Positions 6,612-12,513 of a stretch of 12,513 nucleotides of DNA are shown here, piece by piece (the first letter of the stretch is position 1; each line of letters begins with the position of its first letter). The notes under the pieces were generated by a model. The model was not told the origin of the DNA. It made no database searches and worked only from the letters and a program-made list of their open reading frames with translations. This stretch comes from Geodermatophilaceae bacterium (GTDB lineage: Bacteria > Actinomycetota > Actinomycetes > Mycobacteriales > Geodermatophilaceae), in contig JACCXW010000374.1 in the NCBI GenBank assembly GCA_013696785.1, forward strand, positions 1-12,513, written 5' to 3'. A program made the position numbers and the translations under genes.

Positions 6612-7688
6612 GTGAATTTCTCGCCCCTGGATCGCGACGACCTGCGCGAGCGGATCGGCGTGGAGTTGACCGCGTTCCTGGCCGAGCGGGCCGCGGAGCT
6701 CGGGGAGATCTCAGCCGATCTGGATCCGGTCGCCAGCACGATCCGCGACTTCGTCCTGGACGGGGGCAAGCGGCTGCGCCCGGCGTTCGCGTACTGGGGC
6801 TGGCGGGGTGCCGGCGGCGCCGCGGCGTCCGACGAGGCCGTCGTGCGCGCCGTGGCGGCGCTGGAACTCGTGCACGCGTGTGCCCTCATGCACGACGACG
6901 TCATGGACGGCTCGGCCACCCGGCGCGGGGCGCCCTCCGTGCACGAACGGTTCGCCGACGTGCACCGTACGGCGGGCTTCGCCGGGTCACCGACCGGCTT
7001 CGGTCGCGCCGCGGCAATCCTGCTCGGCGACCTGACGCTCGTCTGGGCCGACGAGATGCTCGCCGCGTCCGGACTTCCGATCGAGGCCACGGTGCGGGCG
7101 CGGCCGGCCTACGACGCCATGCGTACCGAGGTGATGGCCGGGCAGTATCTCGATGTCCTCGCCCAGGCGCAGCCCTCGGTTAGCGCGGAGCGGGCTTTGC
7201 GGGTCGCGCGCTACAAGAGCGCGAAGTACACCGTCGAGCGCCCTCTGCACGTCGGTGGGCTGCTGCACGGCTGCTCCGTCGCCTTGCTGGACTGCTATTC
7301 CGCCTACGGCGTGCCGGTCGGTGAGGCGTTCCAGCTACGTGACGACCTGCTCGGTGTGTACGGCGACCCAGAGGTCACGGGCAAGCCGGCCGGCGATGAC
7401 CTGCGGGAAGGCAAGCAGACGGTGCTCATCGCATTGACGCTGGAGCACGGCGCGCCGGCCGAGGTAGCCGCGGTGCAAGGTCTGCTGGGCGACCCGCTGC
7501 TCGACGCTGCCGGCGTACAGACGTTGCGGGAGGCGATCGAGAGCAGCGGCGCTCGTCGCCGGGTGGAAACGCTGATAACCGTGCGTCTCGAGCAGGGTGT
7601 GGCCGCGCTCGCACAGGGACAGGTGGAGCCCGATGCGGCCACCGCGCTGGCCGAGCTGGCCGAGATGTCGACCCTGCGCCGCGCCTGA
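6612..7688 (+). CDS. crtE: Polyprenyl diphosphate synthase, geranylgeranyl diphosphate synthase type (CrtE/IdsA)
   Basis: Predicted 358 aa, cytosolic trans-prenyltransferase that extends allylic diphosphates with isopentenyl diphosphate. Motifs in order: GGKRLRP (51-57), first aspartate-rich motif DDVMD (95-99) preceded by ELVHACALMH, RRG (104-106), KSAKYTVERPL (202-212), second aspartate-rich motif DDLLGVYGD (244-252) and GKPAGDDLREGKQT (257-270). The second motif and its GKPAGDDLREGK tail are typical of actinobacterial IdsA-type synthases. The residues 4 and 5 positions before the first motif are small (Ala91, Cys90), which generally permits products of C20 or longer; GGPP is the product expected from the context. 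The GTG start has no Shine-Dalgarno and sits 6 nt after a -10-like sequence. crtI begins 1 nt after the stop, so crtE-crtI-crtB form one operon. Confidence 0.93.
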   Translation: MNFSPLDRDDLRERIGVELTAFLAERAAELGEISADLDPVASTIRDFVLDGGKRLRPAFAYWGWRGAGGAAASDEAVVRAVAALELVHACALMHDDVMDGSATRRGAPSVHERFADVHRTAGFAGSPTGFGRAAAILLGDLTLVWADEMLAASGLPIEATVRARPAYDAMRTEVMAGQYLDVLAQAQPSVSAERALRVARYKSAKYTVERPLHVGGLLHGCSVALLDCYSAYGVPVGEAFQLRDDLLGVYGDPEVTGKPAGDDLREGKQTVLIALTLEHGAPAEVAAVQGLLGDPLLDAAGVQTLREAIESSGARRRVETLITVRLEQGVAALAQGQVEPDAATALAELAEMSTLRRA

Positions 7689-7689
7689 G

Positions 7690-9201
7690 ATGCGCAGGGT
7701 CGTCGGCCGGACCGATCACGTGGTCGTCGTCGGCGCAGGTCTGGCCGGCCTCTCGGCTGCCTTGCGACTCGCCGGGGCTGGACGTCAGGTGACCCTGCTC
7801 GAACGCGAGCACATCCCCGGCGGTCGGGCCGGCCGGGTGTCGATCGAGGGCTACGAGTTCGACACCGGACCCACTGTTCTGACGATGCCAGAATTGATCG
7901 AGGACGCGCTGGACTGCGTCGGCGAGCGGATGGCCGACTGGCTGGACCTGCGACCGGTGCGGCCGGCGTACCGGGGATTCTTCCCCGACGGGTCCACATT
8001 GGACGTTCACGCCGATGTCGAGGAGATGGCGGCTGAGGTCGAGCGGGTCGCCGGGGCGGCCGAGGCCGCGGGATACCGGCGGTTCGTGAGGTTCGTTTCC
8101 AAGCTCTACGCGGTCGAGATGCGCCATTTCGTCGACCGCAACATGGACTCGCCGTTGTCGTTGTCGCTGCCCGCGATCGCGCGACTGGTCGCTCTCGGTG
8201 GGGTACGGCGGCTCGCACCCAAGGTCGGGCAGTACCTGAAGGACCCGCGGCTGCGGCGGTTGTTCACGTTCCAGGCCATGTACGCCGGGCTGTCGCCGTA
8301 CGACGCGCTCGCGCTGTACGCCGTCATCGCCTACATGGACTCCGTCGCGGGCGTGTTCGTCCCCGTCGGCGGCATGCACGCCGTACCGGCGGCGATGGCC
8401 GGTGCCGCGGTCAAGCACGGGGTCGACATCCGGTACGGCCGGGGAGCGGAGAGCGTTGTCCTACAAGGGAATCGCGCGACGGGCGTGGTCACCGCGGACG
8501 GGGAGCTGATGGCGGCCGACGCGGTCGTGCTCACCGTGGATCTCCCGGTGGCCTACCCCACGCTGCTGGATCGGCGACCGGCTCGGTCGCGGCGGTTTCG
8601 ATACTCCCCCTCCTGCGTTCTGATCCAGGTGGGTTCGCGGGCGACGTACCGGCAGCTTGCCCACCACAACATCCACTTCGGCCGGTCATGGCGAGATGTC
8701 TTCGGCGATCTGATCGACCACGGCCGCCTGATGCAGGACCCGAGCCTGCTCGTGACGAACGCTACGTGCAGCGACCCGTCGCTCGCCCCTACCGGAAAGC
8801 ACACGTACTACGTCCTCGCTCCCGCCCCGCATACCGGCTGGGACATCGACTGGGAGGCGATCGGGCCGCGGTATCGGGACGAGTTATTGTCCACAATGGA
8901 CAGTCGGGGGTACGTCGGCTTCGAAGGGTCTGTCGAGGTCGAACGTGTCGTCACGCCTGCGGACTGGGAATCCATGGGCCTGGCCGCCGGCGCTCCGTTC
9001 TCCCTCGCCCACACGCCAGGCCAGACCGGGCCGTTCCGCCCGTCGAACATCGCACCCGGTCTCGACAACGTCGTGTTCGCCGGGTCGGCGACCCACCCAG
9101 GCGTCGGCGTACCGATGGTCCTGATCTCCGGCCGGCTGGCGGCCGAACGAGTCACCGGGCCAGATCCGACGTACAGATCGCGCGCGTGGCGACCGACCTG
9201 A
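7690..9201 (+). CDS. crtI: Phytoene desaturase (CrtI family)
   Basis: Predicted 503 aa from the ATG at 7690, one base after the crtE stop; the frame is open further upstream but that overlaps crtE. The N-terminal dinucleotide-binding fold is VVVVGAGLAGLSAALRL (11-27, GAGLAG at 15-20) with Glu38 and PGGRAG (43-48), followed by the family's YEFDTGPTVLTMP (55-67). The C-terminus carries FAGSATHPGVGVPMVLISG (about 463-481), the bacterial CrtI signature. The enzyme should introduce double bonds into phytoene stepwise, using FAD at the membrane, most likely to lycopene; the number of steps cannot be read from sequence. Flanking crtE and crtB genes strongly support the assignment over CrtD or CrtO paralogues. 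Its last 16 nt overlap the start of crtB. Confidence 0.95.
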   Translation: MRRVVGRTDHVVVVGAGLAGLSAALRLAGAGRQVTLLEREHIPGGRAGRVSIEGYEFDTGPTVLTMPELIEDALDCVGERMADWLDLRPVRPAYRGFFPDGSTLDVHADVEEMAAEVERVAGAAEAAGYRRFVRFVSKLYAVEMRHFVDRNMDSPLSLSLPAIARLVALGGVRRLAPKVGQYLKDPRLRRLFTFQAMYAGLSPYDALALYAVIAYMDSVAGVFVPVGGMHAVPAAMAGAAVKHGVDIRYGRGAESVVLQGNRATGVVTADGELMAADAVVLTVDLPVAYPTLLDRRPARSRRFRYSPSCVLIQVGSRATYRQLAHHNIHFGRSWRDVFGDLIDHGRLMQDPSLLVTNATCSDPSLAPTGKHTYYVLAPAPHTGWDIDWEAIGPRYRDELLSTMDSRGYVGFEGSVEVERVVTPADWESMGLAAGAPFSLAHTPGQTGPFRPSNIAPGLDNVVFAGSATHPGVGVPMVLISGRLAAERVTGPDPTYRSRAWRPT

Positions 9202-10082
9202 CGCTGGCGGCGTCCTACGACACATGCCGGCGGCTCAACGCCCGCCACGGCCGCAGCTACTACCTTGCGACGCTGCTGCTACCACCGCGCAAGCGCCCGG
9301 CCGTCCACGCGCTCTATGCATTCGCGCGGTACGCCGACGAGATCGTCGACGACGAGCGGACCGTCGATCGGGCGGCCGAACTCAGTGACTGGGGCACGCG
9401 CTTTCTGACCGACGTCAGGTCAGGAGCATCGACCGACCCGGTAGGTCGGGCAGTGGTCGACACGATCCGTCGGTGGGACATCCCGCCGTCCCTGTTCGAA
9501 GATTTTCTCGCCTCGATGCGGTTGGACCTGACCGTGACGAGCTATCCGACGTACCGGGATCTCGAGCGGTACATGTGGGGTTCGGCCGCCGTGATCGGTC
9601 TGCAGATGCTGCCGGTGCTGGAGCCGCTGGTCCCAGACGATGAGGCCGCGCCGTACGCGATCGCCCTGGGTCAGGCGTTTCAGCTGACGAACTTCCTGCG
9701 CGACATTCGCGAGGACCTGGGCCGCGGCCGGGTGTACCTGCCGCAAGAAGACCTGGCCGCGTACGGGGTCACGATTGACGAGCTAACCGCCTGCCGCCTC
9801 AGCGGAGCGATACGCCGCTTGCTGGCCTTCGAGATCGAGCGCACCCGCACGCTCTACCGCCGCGCCGAGCCCGGCATCGGACTGCTCCATCCGACCAGCC
9901 GGGTCTGCGTCCGGACCGCCCTTCGGCTCTACGAAGGCATCCTGGACGAGATAGAGCGAGCGGACTACGACGTCTTCCGGGCGCGAGCGACGGTCAGCCT
10001 GCCCCGCCGCCTGGCCGTTGTCGGGCCGGGGCTGGTGCGGGCCAGGCTGACCCGTCGCCGCGAGCTGCCTACAGCTGGTTGA
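9186..10082 (+). CDS. crtB: Phytoene synthase (CrtB)
   Basis: Predicted 298 aa, the usual size. The GTG at 9186 lies inside the end of crtI (16 nt overlap), and the protein then opens with the standard YDTCRRLNARHGRSYYLAT segment (11-29). The two aspartate-rich substrate-Mg sites are DEIVD (51-55, within YAFARYADEIVDD) and DIRED (173-177, within QLTNFLRDIREDLGRGR), followed by VYLPQEDL (183-190). The enzyme condenses two GGPP molecules to phytoene, the first committed carotenoid step. The trans-isoprenyl diphosphate synthase family also includes squalene and diapophytoene synthases, but the position beside crtE and crtI makes phytoene synthase by far the best call. No Shine-Dalgarno is visible, so translation is probably coupled to crtI. 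The stop overlaps the convergent DUF4394 gene by 14 nt. Confidence 0.95.
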   Translation: MATDLTLAASYDTCRRLNARHGRSYYLATLLLPPRKRPAVHALYAFARYADEIVDDERTVDRAAELSDWGTRFLTDVRSGASTDPVGRAVVDTIRRWDIPPSLFEDFLASMRLDLTVTSYPTYRDLERYMWGSAAVIGLQMLPVLEPLVPDDEAAPYAIALGQAFQLTNFLRDIREDLGRGRVYLPQEDLAAYGVTIDELTACRLSGAIRRLLAFEIERTRTLYRRAEPGIGLLHPTSRVCVRTALRLYEGILDEIERADYDVFRARATVSLPRRLAVVGPGLVRARLTRRRELPTAG

Positions 10083-10937
10083 GCGGCATCGCCAGGTCGA
10101 AGACCTGGACGGCGGCCGGGAACGCCCCTTCGTCCTCGGCGTTGCCCGAGAACAGGGTGATGTCATAGCTGCGGTAGCCGCCGTCGACCAGCAGCGTGGC
10201 GTAACCGAACAGCTCGACGGTCGAACCGTCGCGCACCTTGCTGTAGATGTCGAAACCGGCGCTCGGGCCCGCGTCAACGGTCAGCAGGCCGGTCGGAGCC
10301 AGCGTGCCGTTGTTGGCCGGGGACTGGATGGCCAGCTGGTTCAGGTTCGTGTCGAGGTCGTACAGCGTGGTGGCGGTATTGGGGTCGAGGTCGTTGTTGC
10401 TGTACGCCGCCCCGGTGAGACCGGCAGCGGCGGTGGTCGCCGGCGGGTAGGTCAGGATGAGGTCGACGGTCGTCACGCCGAGGTTGACGTCGTGGCGCAG
10501 GTTCTGCCCGGTGTCGCTGATGACCCGCAACCGGTCCGCCGCCGGGTTGAAGTCCACGCCGAAGCTGGTTCCCGCCAGGGCGACCGTCAGCTGGGACACC
10601 TTGGTGGCCGCCGCGTTGGTCTCGCTCAGCGTGTACACGCCGCCCGCGTTGCCGACGCCGTACAGCAGGTTGTTCTGTACCCGGTAGTCGATGCCGATTA
10701 GGCAGTGTCGCCCTGCAGGCCGCTGACGGCGCCGATCCGCTGGGTCCGCTGAGGGGCGTCTACGGCGAAACGGACGAGCCGCTGGTTGGTGGTGAGACCG
10801 ACCGCCACGAGGTCCTGGCCGAAGAAGCCTTCAGTGCCGCTGTCGGTGGTCGGCTGGGCCGAGGCCATCGGCGCTACCACCAGGGCCGTGGCGCATGTCA
10901 GCGCCGCGGTGAAACCGAGGATTGCCTTGCGGTGCAT
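10069..10937 (-). pseudogene. Secreted DUF4394 protein gene, interrupted by a one-base deletion
   Basis: The start is clear: ATG 10937 with GGGAG six bases upstream, encoding a Sec signal peptide (MHRKAILGFTAALTCATA...ASAQ). The frame reads LVAVGLTTNQRLVRF, then GAVSGLQGDT, and stops at TAA 10700-10698. In the next frame, starting right there, the protein resumes as LIGIDYRVQNNLLYGVGN, GGVYTLSETNAAAT, GVDFNPAADRLRVISDTGQN and ends at LNQL, TAG 10071-10069. These are consecutive parts of the DUF4394 domain. Restoring one base between 10703 and 10704 (for example reading ACT CGC CTA) rejoins them into about 289 aa with GDTRLIGIDYR, the expected family reading. Hence a single-base deletion or a sequencing error. 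The intact protein would be exported; its function is unknown. The gene is convergent with crtB and divergent from the PKD-domain gene. Confidence 0.85.
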
Positions 10938-11104
10938 GTGATACTCCCGTCGTTTCGCGCCATGACCGGCGCGTGAGGCGCCGATCTGGTTGTCGACGCA
11001 CCCTGGTTACGCGGTGGCTACGCTCTGCGTTCACGACACGATCGACAAACCGCCCGGGTGGACATTTCCAGCGCGTTCGTCGAGGCTCGGCGCAGGGGTG
11101 AGGG
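10938..11104. other. 167 bp divergent intergenic region with small hairpin
   Basis: This gap holds the upstream signals of two divergent secreted-protein genes. On the minus side lies the Shine-Dalgarno GGGAG (10948-10944). On the plus side AGGGG (11094-11098) lies 6 nt before the ATG at 11105. A GGCGC-GTGAG-GCGCC inverted repeat (10968-10982, six pairs with the flanking C/G) could be an operator or be chance in GC-rich DNA; it has no T run, so it is not a classic terminator. TACGCT near 11020 resembles a -10, but no -35 pairs with it at normal spacing. Confidence 0.35.
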
Positions 11105-12512
11105 ATGAACCTGCGGACGCCACTGCTGGGCGCGCTCGCGCTGGCGGTCGTCATGACCGGGTTCGCCTCCGACGGCGTCTCCGCCGTCGAGGACCCGTAC
11201 GCCGATCTCCGTGGCATCCTGCTCGACGGGCTCGAGCTGGAGCCGAGGGCGGTGCAGGTCGACGGGTTTCCGGGACTGCCGGCCTCCGGCCTTGCCTACC
11301 GCCTGGTCCCGATGACCGAGTCGAGCGTGCGGGCGCTCGCCGAAGACCACGCCGGTCGACCGGTCGAGCCGGGGCTCCTGGGTTCAGCTCAACCCCAAGG
11401 ACGCGGTGAGTTTCGACGCCGGTGACGGCTGGTTCTCGGCGTCCCGAGAGCCGATGGAAGCCGTCGGGTACAACGCTGCCTCCGAGATTTGGATGTGGAT
11501 CAGCAAGGACTCCTACGCAAGTGCAGCGTCTATCGACCCGCGCGCGGAGCCTCCGCGACCGGGGCCATGCCCGGCTGGGGTCGTCGTACCGGCGGACACC
11601 GTCACGGCATTCTTCGATCGGCTCGGCATTACCGTCCGACTGGAGCCGGACGTCGAATGCGCGGGGCCTGACATCTGGAGCAAGCTGGCGATCCTGGTGG
11701 ACGGTCGACCGGTCACCGGGCTGCAAGCTAGTGCCATCGTGGACGCCAACGGCAGCGTGTCCTACGGCCACGGGCCGCTGGTCGGATTCGAGCCCCACGT
11801 CGAGGTGCCGTTGGCGCCGGTCGAGGAGGTGCTCCGGCGACTCGTGCACGGCCCAGGTGTCGTCTCCGGGTACTCCGGGTGCCCCGGCCCCTGCGAGCTG
11901 AGCACACGTGGCGCCGAAACCGGTCTTGCCGTCGCAACCGTCGGCGGCGTCGGCCAGTACGACCACCTCCCTGCAGGCGTCGTGTTCGAGGCGACCCGTC
12001 AGTACCTGCTGCCGGCGGTGCGCATCATCGGTGCTGGGTCGCCGGACCGACCGCTCGGATTCACCAGCGCGGTCCTGACGGTCTCCTCCTCGGTTCTGGT
12101 GGACGACCCCACCCAGTCCCCGGCCGCAGCGCAGGCCGATCGAACATCAGAGAGCGTCGGCCCGGCCTGTTCCGGCGAAGGAGCGCTCTACCTTGCTGTC
12201 TGCGTGTCGGCGACCGAGACCGCCCCCGGCGCTCCGGTGCTGTTCACGGTCGGCGGCGACCTGCTGCCCCTGATGGGATGCCATCCGGAGTTCACTCTGG
12301 ACACCGGCGACGGCGCTCCGCTCAGGTCATTCGCGCCGCCGTGGGGAACGCAGCTGACGGGCCGAGTGGCGCACACCTACGACGATCCAGGGCAGTACAC
12401 GGTCACCGTGCGGAGTGCGACCGGCTGCCCTGGGCCCCTCACCAGCGAGCCCGGAGACATCTTCGATGTCTACGACGTCAGCGAGACAATCGTGGTCACC
12501 GTGCGGCCCTGA
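11105..12512 (+). pseudogene. Secreted PKD-domain protein gene, apparently frameshifted
   Basis: The start at ATG 11105 encodes a Sec signal peptide (MNLRTPLLGALALAVVMTG...SDGVSA), followed by VEDPYADLRGILLDGLELEP. After about 90 residues this frame becomes Arg/Gln-rich noise and stops at 11425. The +1 frame, open from before 11343, reads GSWVQLNPKDAVSFDAGDGW and continues to TGA 12510-12512. Removing one G from GGGG (11371-11374) joins the halves smoothly as VEPG-SWVQLNPKD, giving about 468 aa. The distal part contains Cys-rich stretches and ends in a PKD-like domain (DTGDG about 70 residues before the end, then VAHTYDDPGQYTVTVRS), a beta-sandwich common in extracellular proteins. The middle is not recognised. 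An alternative is that only the part from GTG 11406 (after AAGGA) is translated, which would lack a signal peptide. The cause may be mutation or an error in the read. Confidence 0.75.
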
Positions 12513-12513
12513 C

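Noticed and set aside
7304..8418. Two overlapping minus-strand open frames of over 300 codons
   Set aside because: They are antisense to crtE and crtI, which have complete motifs. Composition is Arg/Pro/Ser-rich, typical of shadow frames.
11354..11714. GGTCGACCGGTC occurring twice about 350 bp apart
   Set aside because: Both copies lie in coding sequence (GRPV codons) and are built from common GC-rich codons; no third copy or flanking similarity supports a mobile or regulatory repeat.
1..12513. Search for CRISPR arrays, tRNA or rRNA genes, insertion sequences and attachment sites
   Set aside because: No regularly spaced repeats, cloverleaf-like segment, transposase motif or terminal inverted repeat was seen by eye.

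Overview
The window is a dense, GC-rich stretch with GTG starts, 1-16 nt gene overlaps and actinobacterial-looking proteins, so it most likely comes from the chromosome of a high-GC actinobacterium. The genus cannot be fixed from the sequence. No tRNA, rRNA, CRISPR array, insertion sequence or phage gene is visible.

Layout. (1) Positions 1-3476, plus strand: a tight operon of a CrtO/PYROXD2-type FAD oxidoreductase (only its C-terminus is in the window), a CapA-family lipoprotein, a CruF-like carotenoid hydratase and a CruG-like family 2 glycosyltransferase. (2) 3523-3802, plus: remnant of a dihydrofolate-reductase-like (RibD C-terminal family) gene that has lost its middle. (3) 3795-6533, minus: a DUF1353 membrane protein, then metF, a SIMPL/DUF541 protein and a CDP-alcohol phosphatidyltransferase, the last three overlapping or separated by 4 nt. 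(4) 6612-10082, plus: crtE-crtI-crtB, transcribed divergently from the DUF1353 gene, with a possible leaderless promoter before crtE. (5) 10069-10937, minus: a secreted DUF4394 protein gene broken by a one-base deletion. (6) 11105-12512, plus: a secreted PKD-domain protein gene, also apparently broken by one extra base in a G run.

How the genes work together. CrtE should make GGPP, CrtB should condense it to phytoene and CrtI should desaturate it, probably to lycopene. The separate plus-strand operon supplies likely tailoring: hydration of an acyclic end (CruF), glycosylation (CruG) and oxidation (the CrtO-type enzyme). No cyclase is present, so the expected product is a hydroxylated and glycosylated acyclic or, if a cyclase lies elsewhere, monocyclic carotenoid. 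The two halves are separated by about 3.1 kb of unrelated genes. The least explained member is the CapA-like lipoprotein embedded in the tailoring operon.

Three genes are damaged: one by an internal deletion and two adjacent ones by single-base frameshifts. The two frameshifts lie about 670 bp apart and could be real decay or sequence errors. All gaps between annotated genes are under 200 bp.
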